From: CALEUX01 sp037439945 | GTDB taxonomy: Bacteria; Bacteroidota; Bacteroidia; Bacteroidales; Marinilabiliaceae | Length of the DNA stretch: 17,083 bases | Direction of reading: 5' to 3' | NCBI GenBank assembly: GCA_037439945.1 | Contig: JBBIVA010000079.1 | Coordinates: forward strand, 1-17,083 | Part shown: piece by piece, positions 5,479 through 13,800 of the stretch | How positions within the stretch are numbered: position 1 is the stretch's first letter | Layout of the letters: every line of letters begins with the position of its first letter | Notes under the pieces: model-generated | Told to the model about the DNA's origin: nothing | Database searches by the model: none | Seen by the model: only the letters and a program-made list of their open reading frames with translations | Made by a program: the position numbers and the translations under genes

Positions 5479-6672
5479 ATGGATCACAGAGCTTCATTTC
5501 AACCCGAAAATCGTCATGTAGTTCACATGGATATGGATACTTTTTTTGTTTCGGTTGAGCGATTGCAAAATAGCACCCTGGTTGGTAAACCGGTTATTAT
5601 CGGCGGATTGTCTGACCGTGGTGTGGTGGCAGGATGCAGCTACGAGGCGCGCCGTTTTGGTGTTCACTCGGCTATGCCAATGCGTATGGCCCGGCAATTA
5701 TGTCCCCAGGCTGTTTATATACGTGGCGATATGGATGCTTACAGCCGCTACTCAAATATGGTTACTGATATTATTGCTGATAAAGTTCCTTTGTATGAAA
5801 AAGCATCTATTGATGAGCACTACATTGATCTGACAGGGATGGACCGTTATTTTGGCTGCCTTAAATTTAGTCATGAACTTCGTCAAACCATAGTTCGCGA
5901 AACAGGCTTGCCCATTACATTTGGATTGTCGGTAAACAAAACTGTTTCAAAAATTGCCACTGGCGAAGCCAAGTCCGGAATATCACGTGAACTTTATGTT
6001 GAGGCTCCCCGGGTCCAAACATTTCTTAATCCGCTGTCGATACGTAAGATACCCATGCTGGGTCCGCAAACTTTCAGGTTGTTATGTTCCATGGGCATCG
6101 AAAAAATAGAAACACTAAGCAGGGTACATCCTGAAATGATGGAGCGTGTACTTGGTAAAAACGGTATTGATATATGGAAAAAAGCCAATGGTATTGATAT
6201 GTCGCCGGTTGAACGGTATTACGAACGTAAATCAATTGGCTCGGAACAAACATTTGAAACCGATACTACCGACATGCGCTTTTTAAACGAGTGGATTGTG
6301 CGTATAACCGAAAAACTGGCTTTTGAATTACGAACCAATAATAAACTTACATCGTGCGTAAATGTGAAAATACGGTATGCCGATTTTGATACACATACAA
6401 TACAAAAGCGTATTCCATATACATCGTTTGATCATGTTCTTATACAAGAAGCCAAAGGTTTGCTGCAGCGTTTATATAAACGACGTGTGCTTATAAGACT
6501 GCTTGGGGTTAGGTTTACACATTTGGTGTCTGGTAGTCAGCAGTTAAATCTTTTTGAAGATACTCCTGAACAGGTTAACCTTTATTTGGCCATGGACCGC
6601 ATCCGTAAGCGATTTGGGGTAAACGCCCTGGGACGAGCTGCCGGACACGGAGGAGGACGTAGAATGAGTTAA
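5479..6672 (+). CDS. dinB: DNA polymerase IV (Y-family translesion polymerase)
   Basis: This 397-residue protein copies damaged templates without proofreading. The N-terminal catalytic motif HMDMDTFFVSVE holds metal ligand D18 and steric-gate F23. The second motif, SIDEHYIDLTG, carries D112 and E113; the usual Ala after the Glu is His here. Helix-hairpin-helix residues follow at about 180-215 and the little-finger domain at about 240-350. QLNLF (355-359) matches the sliding-clamp binding peptide, but it is not at the extreme C-terminus: 38 residues with a basic, glycine-rich end (GHGGGRRMS) follow. The length exceeds the E. coli enzyme (351) mainly through this tail. The start is the first ATG, just after a palindrome (5461-5475) that may control it. 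dnaE follows 82 bases downstream, across a heptamer repeat, and the two probably form one damage-response operon. Confidence 0.95.
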   Translation: MDHRASFQPENRHVVHMDMDTFFVSVERLQNSTLVGKPVIIGGLSDRGVVAGCSYEARRFGVHSAMPMRMARQLCPQAVYIRGDMDAYSRYSNMVTDIIADKVPLYEKASIDEHYIDLTGMDRYFGCLKFSHELRQTIVRETGLPITFGLSVNKTVSKIATGEAKSGISRELYVEAPRVQTFLNPLSIRKIPMLGPQTFRLLCSMGIEKIETLSRVHPEMMERVLGKNGIDIWKKANGIDMSPVERYYERKSIGSEQTFETDTTDMRFLNEWIVRITEKLAFELRTNNKLTSCVNVKIRYADFDTHTIQKRIPYTSFDHVLIQEAKGLLQRLYKRRVLIRLLGVRFTHLVSGSQQLNLFEDTPEQVNLYLAMDRIRKRFGVNALGRAAGHGGGRRMS

Positions 6673-6676
6673 TGTA

Positions 6677-6750
6677 TTAGTTCTTAGCTCTTAGGTCTTA
6701 GCTAACACCTAACACCTAACACCTAACACCTAATAACTAATAACTAATTA
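6677..6750. repeat. Phased heptamer tandem repeat between dinB and dnaE
   Basis: From 6677 to 6746 the sequence is a continuous run of ten 7-bp units without phase loss: three TTAGNTC units, the pivot TTAGCTA (6698-6704), four ACACCTA and two ATAACTA; 6747-6750 is a partial unit. The 25 bases left of 6701/6702 match the reverse complement of the 25 bases to the right at about 20 positions, so the array is an imperfect palindrome centred on AG|CT. The array fills almost all of the 82-base gap and ends four bases before the dnaE start codon. It is not a CRISPR: units are far too short and there are no spacers. A related array lies at 12341-12452. Confidence 0.9.
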
Positions 6751-6754
6751 AACA

Positions 6755-9694
6755 TTGTTCATAAACTGTCATACATATCATAGTTTGCGCTACGGGGTTT
6801 TATCGCCCGGGGAGTTGGTTCAGCAGGCCGTTTTGCTTAAGGTTGATGTTTTAGTACTTACCGATATTAATAGTACTTCGGGAGTATTTGATTTTATTAA
6901 AGCATGTGATAAGGCTGGCATCACTCCTTTGGTAGGTATGGAGTTCAGGGAAAACGGGCGTTTACTTTATACAGGCATTGCACGTAATTTTAAGGGTTTT
7001 GGTGAGCTTAACCGTTTTTTGTCGTTGCACCGCCTGTCTCAAACATCTTTACCTGATTTACCTCCGGTTTTTAACGATGCTTACATTATATTTCCATTTG
7101 GTTCAAAGCTGCCCTCCAAACTTCGCGAAAACGAATTTGTTGGTATTCGCCATTTTCAGATAAACAGGCTTGTTACCTCGCCTTTAAGCCGGCAATTAAG
7201 CAAATTGGTGGTGTGGCATCCTGTTACATTTGTCAACCGTTTGGGGTTTGAAGTGCATCGTCATTTACGTGCCATAGACAGTAATACGGTTTTAAGTCGT
7301 CTTAATGCTGCCGATACTGCATTGGAATACGATTGGGCTGTACCGCCCGGCAGGCTGAGATCAGGCTTTGACAGATATTCTGTTATTTGGGCTAATACTG
7401 AGATTTTGCTAAAAACATGCTCTTTTTCTTTTGATTTTAATCAGGTGAAAAACAAACAGAGCTATACCGGAAGCAGATACGATGATGAAAAATTGCTCGA
7501 GCAACTGGCTATTGATGGTATGGTGTTTCGTTACGGTAAAAACAATTTTGAAGCGCGTGAGCGCGTAGGTAAGGAATTAGATATTATAAATAAGCTGGGT
7601 TTTGCAGCTTATTTCTTAATTACATGGGATATAGTTCGCTATTCAATGTCGCGTGGTTTTTATCATGTGGGACGCGGTAGCGGAGCCAATAGCGTGGTTG
7701 CTTACTGTCTTAAAATTACCGATGTTGACCCCATAGAACTGGACCTGTATTTTGAAAGGTTCCTTAATCCCAAGCGCACATCACCACCCGATTTCGATAT
7801 TGACTATTCATGGCGCGACAGGGAAGATGTACAGCAATATATATTTAAGCGCTACGGTAATGCTCATGTGGCTTTGCTTGGTGCCATTTCAACTTTTCAG
7901 GATAGATCAACCATTCGCGAGCTTGGCAAGGTTTATGGATTGCCTGTTGATGATATTGAGCGTATGGCTCACCCTGCTTTTGATCCAAAAGGAGAGGTTA
8001 TAGCAGAAAAGATATTTTCCATATCAAAGTTTATTTCTGATTTTCCCAATCTGCGTACCATACATGCCGGAGGTATATTGGTTTCTGAAGCTCCCGTTAC
8101 CGATTTCACTGTTTTGGAATTACCTCCCAAGGGAATGCCTACAACTCAGTTTGATATGTATTCGGCTGAAGATATTGGGTTTGAAAAACTTGATATTCTT
8201 TCACAGCGAGGTATTGGCCATATTAAGGAGTGTGCTGAAATTGTACTGGAAAACAGAAGGATTAAAGTAGATGTTCACCAGGTTGAATTATTTAAAAACG
8301 ATGAACGTGTTAAAGCATTACTCAGGAAAGGTGAAACAAACGGTTGTTTTTACATCGAAAGTCCCGCTATGCGGGGATTACTCAAGAAACTAAGTTGCGA
8401 CGATTATCTTACCCTTGTGGCCGCCAGCTCTATAATAAGGCCGGGTGTAGCCCGTTCGGGTATGATGCGTGAATATATACGAAGGTTTCACAATCCGGAA
8501 GGTTTCAGTTATCTGCACCCGGTTATGGAGGCCCAGTTAAAGGAAACTTATGGCGTTATGGTGTATCAGGAAGATGTGATTAAGGTTTGTCATCATTTTG
8601 CCGGTCTCGATTTGGCCGATGCCGATGTTTTGCGTCGAGCCATGAGCGGAAAATACAGGTCACGCACCGAGTTTCAGCGTATTATCGAAAGGTTTTTCAG
8701 CAATTGTAATGAAAAAGGTTATCCCGAATCGCTTAGCAGGGAGGTTTGGCGACAAATAGAGTCTTTTGCAGGGTATTCATTTTCAAAGGCCCACTCGGCG
8801 TCTTATGCTGTTGAGAGTTTTCAGAGTCTTTATCTTAAGGCCTATTACCCGCTTGAATTTATGGTTGCGGTAATTAATAACTTTGGAGGTTTTTATGCCT
8901 CGTGGGTTTATGTAAATGAAGCACGGCGGTGGGGCGGAATAATACATGTGCCCTGTATAAACAAAAGTAAATATTACACATCTATAAAAAACAAAGATAT
9001 TTACCTGGGGCTCGTTCATGTTCGCGATCTGGAGCAAAAACTTGCACATTTCATTCTTGAAGAACGTGACCGTAATGGCGGTTTCACCGGTTTAGATGAT
9101 TTTATAACCCGTACCGGCATTGGCCGTGAACAGGTTGTGCTGCTTATTCGCCTGGGTGCATTGCGTTTTACCGGTAAAAGTAAGCCTCAATTATTATGGG
9201 ATGCTCATTTGTTTCTTACCCGAAATAGTGTTAAGGTAAATAATCCAAAACTATTTAAAGCCCGTGCTGTGCGTTATCAAATGCCACAGTTGGTTCAAAA
9301 GCCTGTTGAAGATGCCTACGATGAAATTGAATTGCTTGGATTTCCGGTGGGATGTTCTTTTTTTGACTTACTGCAAACATCTTACCGGGGCGAAATAAAA
9401 TCGGGAGAACTCAATAATTACGCAGGTAAAAAGGTGAAAATGGTTGGCGAGCTGGTTACCGTTAAATATGTAAGAACTGTTAAACGCGAAATTATGCATT
9501 TCGCAACCTTTATCGATAATGACGGCGAGTTTTTTGATACTGTACATTTTCCGCAGGTAAATAAACAGTATCCGTTTAAAGGGCATGGGGTTTATCTCAT
9601 TCTTGGCCGTGTGGTTTTAGAATTTGGTTTCCCCTCCCTTGAAGTTGAAAAAATGGCTGTTTTACCTTTAAAACCCGATCCCCGAAGCGTTTAA
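6755..9694 (+). CDS. dnaE: Error-prone-type DNA polymerase III alpha subunit (short DnaE / DnaE2-like)
   Basis: This 979-residue C-family polymerase has an N-terminal PHP domain (about 1-210) with eroded metal sites: motif I reads CHTYHS instead of HxH, and LTDINS (35-40) lacks the His of LTDH, so proofreading is unlikely. The polymerase core starts near 240. GRGSGANS precedes PDFDIDY, whose D346 and D348 match E. coli catalytic D401 and D403; D480 in GFEKLDIL matches D555. A helix-hairpin-helix follows at about 730-800, and an OB fold at about 890-970. It is shorter than the replicative E. coli DnaE (1160), lacking the tau-binding C-terminus, and I see no clear clamp-binding motif. The start must be TTG 6755, since an in-frame TAA sits two codons upstream (6749-6751) and no ATG or GTG exists nearby. 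It follows dinB, and the pair likely form a translesion mutasome. Confidence 0.92.
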   Translation: MFINCHTYHSLRYGVLSPGELVQQAVLLKVDVLVLTDINSTSGVFDFIKACDKAGITPLVGMEFRENGRLLYTGIARNFKGFGELNRFLSLHRLSQTSLPDLPPVFNDAYIIFPFGSKLPSKLRENEFVGIRHFQINRLVTSPLSRQLSKLVVWHPVTFVNRLGFEVHRHLRAIDSNTVLSRLNAADTALEYDWAVPPGRLRSGFDRYSVIWANTEILLKTCSFSFDFNQVKNKQSYTGSRYDDEKLLEQLAIDGMVFRYGKNNFEARERVGKELDIINKLGFAAYFLITWDIVRYSMSRGFYHVGRGSGANSVVAYCLKITDVDPIELDLYFERFLNPKRTSPPDFDIDYSWRDREDVQQYIFKRYGNAHVALLGAISTFQDRSTIRELGKVYGLPVDDIERMAHPAFDPKGEVIAEKIFSISKFISDFPNLRTIHAGGILVSEAPVTDFTVLELPPKGMPTTQFDMYSAEDIGFEKLDILSQRGIGHIKECAEIVLENRRIKVDVHQVELFKNDERVKALLRKGETNGCFYIESPAMRGLLKKLSCDDYLTLVAASSIIRPGVARSGMMREYIRRFHNPEGFSYLHPVMEAQLKETYGVMVYQEDVIKVCHHFAGLDLADADVLRRAMSGKYRSRTEFQRIIERFFSNCNEKGYPESLSREVWRQIESFAGYSFSKAHSASYAVESFQSLYLKAYYPLEFMVAVINNFGGFYASWVYVNEARRWGGIIHVPCINKSKYYTSIKNKDIYLGLVHVRDLEQKLAHFILEERDRNGGFTGLDDFITRTGIGREQVVLLIRLGALRFTGKSKPQLLWDAHLFLTRNSVKVNNPKLFKARAVRYQMPQLVQKPVEDAYDEIELLGFPVGCSFFDLLQTSYRGEIKSGELNNYAGKKVKMVGELVTVKYVRTVKREIMHFATFIDNDGEFFDTVHFPQVNKQYPFKGHGVYLILGRVVLEFGFPSLEVEKMAVLPLKPDPRSV

Positions 9695-9766
9695 ACCAAT
9701 GAAAGTTTGTTTTTTAAGGGTGAAGGTTTGGATATTTTTATACAGATTACGTAATAGTTTTAATTG

Positions 9767-11215
9767 CTAATTTTCAATACTTTCACTGTTTACCAGAAGA
9801 TATAAAGTTGCAAAAACCAGTTGAACCCTCTTTGTCATCAACTGAAAATCTATTTTTTCTATTGTATCCCCCGGGGTGTGGTAATCGTCATGAAGGCCAC
9901 TAAAGAATGCAATAACAGGGATATTCTTCTTATAAAAGTGATAATGATCGCTCAAATTAATCATACTACCATAACCTGATGTTTTGTTGTAAGCATAATC
10001 GAGGTTTAAGTTAACTGTTTGCCGGTTTGCATTTTGGTGCAAATTATGTGTAAATGGATTTTTATCGGTGCCAATTATGTAAACATAATTATCCTTAGTG
10101 GCGGTGTCACGTCGGCCAATCATATCTATATTAATATTTGCAAAAAAATCATCCTTGCTATAGTCTTTCATGAAGTGTTTTGAGCCTAATAACCCCAGTT
10201 CTTCGGCACCAAACGCTATAAAAATAATGTCGCGTTCAGGTTTTTTCTTCAAACCCTTGTATGCCGATGCAACCTGCATAATTGCCGATACTCCGCTTGC
10301 ATTGTCATCGGCGCCTAAACACAAGCCGCTTCCCTGTTGCCCTATGTGATCGTAATGCGCAGTTACGGCAATAGCTTTTGCCGATGGATTGGATCCTTTA
10401 ATAACAGCTGCAATATTCCAGGTTGGAATTTCATTAATCACAATTGGAGAGAGAATACTTACTGTTTTTACCAAAAGATTATCTTTATTTATCTCTTTTT
10501 TTGAAAGTTCTGCAGCAGTTAGTCCTGTGAGTGTTTGTAGTACTTTATTGTTTAAAATGTAAAGTCTTATACCCGTTTCAGGCTCCACAGGTTTTTTATA
10601 ACCCAGTCCGGCCAGTTTTTGAATGCGGGAGTTAAAGCTGACGGTTTTACGAAACTGTGTAGAGTCATAGTCTGAAAAGCCCATAACCCCCCAAACACCT
10701 TTTGCCTCAAGTTTATTAATAAGAGCATAAGAGCGGGTTAATGATGCCAGGTTTACCAATACCAGTTTATTTTTTAAATCAAGAGCTGATAATATTGTAT
10801 CATTTGCATTTCCAATATATACCAGTTCTTTTTCCACCGGTGTATTTACCGATCTGTTACCCATATAAAATATCTGATTGTTTCCGCTAAAGGTGTGTTC
10901 ATCACTTTTCATGGTAACGGCTTCACGACTTTTCCTGTAAAGTAAAAATTCCTGCCTGTACGTATTTCCGTAATATGGTTTAAGTCCATATTTTTTAAAT
11001 TGTTTTTCAATATATGTTGCTGCTTTTTCACCACCTGGTTCGCCCGGTGCGCGGCCTCCAAATTCGGGAGATGCAAGCACACTCATGTTATTATATAATT
11101 TGTTGGAAGTTATTTTTTTTATTCCACGCTGGGGTATAATGGTTTGCTGTGCTACCAATGATATTGTTGCCAGCAGATATATTGTGTAAATTAAAAACCT
11201 GTATTTTGTTGTCAT
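9767..11215 (-). CDS. Secreted M28-family zinc metallopeptidase (aminopeptidase-like)
   Basis: This 482-residue protein has an N-terminal signal peptide (MTTKYRFLIYTIYLLATISLVAQ) and the full set of M28 dinuclear zinc ligands: H287 (AHYDHIG), bridging D303 (GADDNASG), catalytic E338 and ligand E339 (GAEELGLLGS), D364 (NIDMIGR) and H446 (DDYHTPGD). Residues about 125-260 form an inserted region that resembles a PA-like domain by position only. It should remove N-terminal amino acids from peptides in the periplasm or outside the cell. The start at 11215 is the first ATG of the signal sequence. It lies 18 bases after the phosphatase-fold gene and is probably its co-transcribed partner. It converges with dnaE, with a 72-base gap that shows no clear terminator hairpin. 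Confidence 0.93.
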   Translation of the reverse strand: MTTKYRFLIYTIYLLATISLVAQQTIIPQRGIKKITSNKLYNNMSVLASPEFGGRAPGEPGGEKAATYIEKQFKKYGLKPYYGNTYRQEFLLYRKSREAVTMKSDEHTFSGNNQIFYMGNRSVNTPVEKELVYIGNANDTILSALDLKNKLVLVNLASLTRSYALINKLEAKGVWGVMGFSDYDSTQFRKTVSFNSRIQKLAGLGYKKPVEPETGIRLYILNNKVLQTLTGLTAAELSKKEINKDNLLVKTVSILSPIVINEIPTWNIAAVIKGSNPSAKAIAVTAHYDHIGQQGSGLCLGADDNASGVSAIMQVASAYKGLKKKPERDIIFIAFGAEELGLLGSKHFMKDYSKDDFFANINIDMIGRRDTATKDNYVYIIGTDKNPFTHNLHQNANRQTVNLNLDYAYNKTSGYGSMINLSDHYHFYKKNIPVIAFFSGLHDDYHTPGDTIEKIDFQLMTKRVQLVFATLYLLVNSESIEN

Positions 11216-11233
11216 ATTATTTGGTTAAACCAT

Positions 11234-12289
11234 CTAATTGCTGTGTTTTTCTATTAATATATAAACAGGAAAGTGATCGCTGTAACCTCCGTGGTAATTA
11301 TTGCCCACATAAGTTCGTAAAGGATATCCTTTATACCTGCCTTTGGATTGAGTGATAAACGGCTCATTAAAAATTCCTGACTTTATATATCTGTATCCCT
11401 TTTGCCTTTTTTTTAGAAATGGTTGGGTTAATATTATCTGGTCAAAAAGATTCCATTTATCCCTGTAGGCTATTGTGCCTGACCCTTGCCTGTAATAACA
11501 TTCAAGAGCGTTATACAGTTGCCCTTTTTTTAAACGTTTATTGTAATCGCCTGATCCTAAATATTTTTTGATGCTTTCATTGTCAGGATCATCGTTTAAG
11601 TCTCCCATTACTATTATTTTGGCGTCTTTTTTAATTTTTGTAATAGAATCTGCAATTGACCGTGTAAGGCGTGCGGCTTCATTTCGTAAATTCCGGCTGC
11701 CTTCTTCTCCGCCTCTGCGCGATGGCCAATGAGTTACGATAAAATGCATTGGTTCCCCATCAAAAATTCCAGAAACCTGGAGTTGGTCGCGTGTGTAAAT
11801 TCTCTTTCCTTCATCATTCCTTATTATCAGGGTAACCGGCCTGCTATGTGTTATTTTAAAAACTTCAGGACGGTATAACAAGGCCACGTCTATTCCTCTT
11901 AAATCCGGTGAGTCGAAGTGTACTATCTCATAGTTTAAATGACTCAGTTTGGGCGATTTTACCAAATCTTCAAGAACCTGTTTGTTTTCCAATTCACATA
12001 AACCAATAATTGATGGCCCGGGAGCATTTTCCTGATAACCAATTTTTGAAATTACATCGGCCATACAATTGATTTTAGCAAAGTATTTTTCAGAATTCCA
12101 CTTTTTGGGGCTTGCCGGAGTAAATTCTGTATCATCTGTATTTGGCGAATCAATTGTGTCAAGCAAGTTTTCAAGATTGTAAAATGCTATTATCGCCTTG
12201 CCCGAATGCTGTGATTTTGCACTACTAAACGTAAACAGAGCTGAAATTAAGAGAAAAAAATAACTTTTTTTAATAATGTTAGTCATCAT
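11234..12289 (-). CDS. Secreted endonuclease/exonuclease/phosphatase-family protein
   Basis: This 351-residue protein has a signal peptide (MMTNIIKKSYFFLLISALFTFSSAKSQ). The EEP (DNase I/exonuclease III) fold motifs are in order: FYNLEN with N38 and E40, GLCELEN with metal ligand E99, DLRGIDVALLY (129-139), THWPSR with catalytic H187, MGDLNDDP with D230 and N232, and GYSDHFPV with D338 and H339. All catalytic positions are present, so it should be an active metal-dependent phosphoesterase outside the cytoplasm. Nucleic acid or a phospho-organic substrate are both possible. Bacteroidota carry many secreted members of this clan. Two adjacent ATG codons (12289 and 12286) make the start uncertain by one residue. 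The M28 peptidase gene follows 18 bases later, suggesting a nutrient-scavenging operon. Upstream is the 12341-12452 repeat array. Confidence 0.9.
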   Translation of the reverse strand: MMTNIIKKSYFFLLISALFTFSSAKSQHSGKAIIAFYNLENLLDTIDSPNTDDTEFTPASPKKWNSEKYFAKINCMADVISKIGYQENAPGPSIIGLCELENKQVLEDLVKSPKLSHLNYEIVHFDSPDLRGIDVALLYRPEVFKITHSRPVTLIIRNDEGKRIYTRDQLQVSGIFDGEPMHFIVTHWPSRRGGEEGSRNLRNEAARLTRSIADSITKIKKDAKIIVMGDLNDDPDNESIKKYLGSGDYNKRLKKGQLYNALECYYRQGSGTIAYRDKWNLFDQIILTQPFLKKRQKGYRYIKSGIFNEPFITQSKGRYKGYPLRTYVGNNYHGGYSDHFPVYILIEKHSN

Positions 12290-12340
12290 ATTTTAGTATT
12301 TATTATTGTTCGTTTTAGTTAAGCTGTTGGCTACGGGTTG

Positions 12341-12452
12341 TTAGTTATTAGTTGTTAGGTGTTAGGTGTTAGGTGCTAGCTATTAGCTATTATCTACGAC
12401 CTACTACCTACTACCTACTACCTACTACCTACTTCCTAAGACCTACTACCTA
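12341..12452. repeat. Phased heptamer tandem repeat between divergent operons
   Basis: Sixteen consecutive 7-bp units run for 112 bases with no phase slip. They begin with TTAGTTA and TTAGTTG, then three TTAGGTG, pass through CTAGCTA, TTAGCTA and TTATCTA, and become CTACCTA (four in a row, then variants, then one more). The unit therefore changes from TTAGG-like to CCTA-like, its reverse-complement style. About 18 of 24 positions on either side of 12386/12387 are palindromic. The array occupies the middle of the 314-base gap 12290-12603 between the hydrolase operon (minus) and the polyamine operon (plus). The rest of that gap is AT-rich, and I see no consensus promoter in it. An open frame through the array (12373-12588) is only a by-product of the repeat. 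Confidence 0.9.
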
Positions 12453-12603
12453 CGGGCTAATCCCATCAATTATTTCTCATCTGCAAACAAATTATTATCT
12501 TTATGCATATTTACTGATTTTTTTAATATCTGTTATCAATATTTTTTTATTCTTTTGTCCCTCTCAAAAATTAGGTTTTAAACAATAAAAATTATTCAAA
12601 GAA

Positions 12604-13797
12604 ATGGGTAAAGTTTTAGTTATTGGAGCCGGTGGTGTGGGAACTGTTGTTGTTAAAAAAATGGCAGGACTTCCGGATGTGTTTACTGATATTATGCTTG
12701 CAAGCCGTACTAAAAGTAAGTGCGATGCCATTGCAGCCAAAATTGGAGGAAACCGTGTTAAAACCGCACAGGTTGACGCAGATAGTGTACCCGAACTAGT
12801 TGAGCTTATAAATAGCTTTAACCCTGATTTAGTAGTTAATGTTGCTTTGCCATACCAGGATTTAACAATTATGGACGCTTGTCTTGAAACAGGTGTTTCA
12901 TACCTTGACACTGCAAATTATGAACCTAAGGACGAAGCAAAATTTGAGTACAAATGGCAATGGGCTTATCAGGAAAGATTTAAACAGGCCGGGCTTACTG
13001 CCATTCTGGGGTGTGGTTTCGACCCGGGGGTAACAAGTGTTTATACAGCTTTTGCTGCAAAGCACCACTTTGATGAAATACAATACCTTGACATTGTTGA
13101 TTGTAATGCAGGAGATCACGGAAAAGCTTTTGCCACCAATTTTAATCCTGAAATAAACATTCGTGAAGTTATCCAAAAGGGAAAATATTGGGAAAATGGT
13201 AAATGGGTTTATACTGAGCCTCATGAAATTCATAAACCAATAAATTATCCCGAAATTGGGACTAAAGAGTCATACCTGATTTATCATGAGGAGTTGGAAT
13301 CACTGGTAAAGAATTTCCCGACTTTAAAACGGGCAAGGTTTTGGATGACATTTGGGCAGGAGTACCTTACTCATTTACGAGTAATTCAAAATATAGGGAT
13401 GGCCGGAATTAACCCTGTTTTATATAATGGGGTTGAAGTTGTGCCTATTCAGTTTTTGAAAGCTGTTTTGCCTGATCCCGGCGATTTGGGTGAGAATTAT
13501 AAAGGATGGACATCAATAGGTTGCCGTATCCGCGGACTAAAAGATGGTAAAGAGAAAACCTACTATGTTTACAATAATTGCAGTCATGAGGTTGCTTACA
13601 AAGAAACCGGTACACAGGCCGTTAGTTATACCACAGGGGTGCCATGTATGATTGGCGCCATGATGTACCTTAAAGGAATTTGGAAGAAACCGGGTGTTTA
13701 TAACGTTGAGGAATTTAATCCTGATCCGTTTATGAAGGAATTGAACATGCATGGATTGCCCTGGGTTGAGTTGCATAATGTTGATTTGGAGCTTTAA
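12604..13797 (+). CDS. Carboxy(nor)spermidine dehydrogenase, saccharopine dehydrogenase family
   Basis: This 397-residue protein begins MGKVLVIGAGGVGTVVVKKM, with a Rossmann GAGGVG (residues 8-13) for NADPH. Further family signatures are DLVVNVALPYQDLTIMDACL, the GV.YLDTANYEP stretch and GCGFDPGVTSVY. The length fits carboxyspermidine/carboxynorspermidine dehydrogenase, which reductively condenses aspartate beta-semialdehyde with putrescine or 1,3-diaminopropane. Lysine-forming saccharopine reductases share the fold, but the partner gene decides the call: three bases downstream is the matching decarboxylase. In Bacteroides and Campylobacter this route supplies spermidine; in Vibrio it supplies norspermidine. 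Which diamine is used here cannot be read from the sequence. The start ATG at 12604 lacks a strong ribosome binding site. Confidence 0.92.
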   Translation: MGKVLVIGAGGVGTVVVKKMAGLPDVFTDIMLASRTKSKCDAIAAKIGGNRVKTAQVDADSVPELVELINSFNPDLVVNVALPYQDLTIMDACLETGVSYLDTANYEPKDEAKFEYKWQWAYQERFKQAGLTAILGCGFDPGVTSVYTAFAAKHHFDEIQYLDIVDCNAGDHGKAFATNFNPEINIREVIQKGKYWENGKWVYTEPHEIHKPINYPEIGTKESYLIYHEELESLVKNFPTLKRARFWMTFGQEYLTHLRVIQNIGMAGINPVLYNGVEVVPIQFLKAVLPDPGDLGENYKGWTSIGCRIRGLKDGKEKTYYVYNNCSHEVAYKETGTQAVSYTTGVPCMIGAMMYLKGIWKKPGVYNVEEFNPDPFMKELNMHGLPWVELHNVDLEL

Positions 13798-13800
13798 AAA

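Noticed and set aside
6677..6750. CRISPR array or telomere-like repeat
   Set aside because: Units are 7 bp without spacers, there are no cas genes, and the position inside an operon on a chromosomal segment does not fit a telomere.
9695..9766. Bidirectional terminator between dnaE and the M28 peptidase gene
   Set aside because: Only a T-run is visible; I found no stem of useful length.
12373..12588. Open frame of 71 codons through the second repeat array
   Set aside because: Its repetitive LRPTTYY-like peptide is only the translation of the heptamers, with no start signal and no domain.
12564..12911. Minus-strand open frame of 115 codons at the start of the dehydrogenase gene
   Set aside because: It is fully explained as a shadow of the conserved Rossmann-fold gene on the plus strand.
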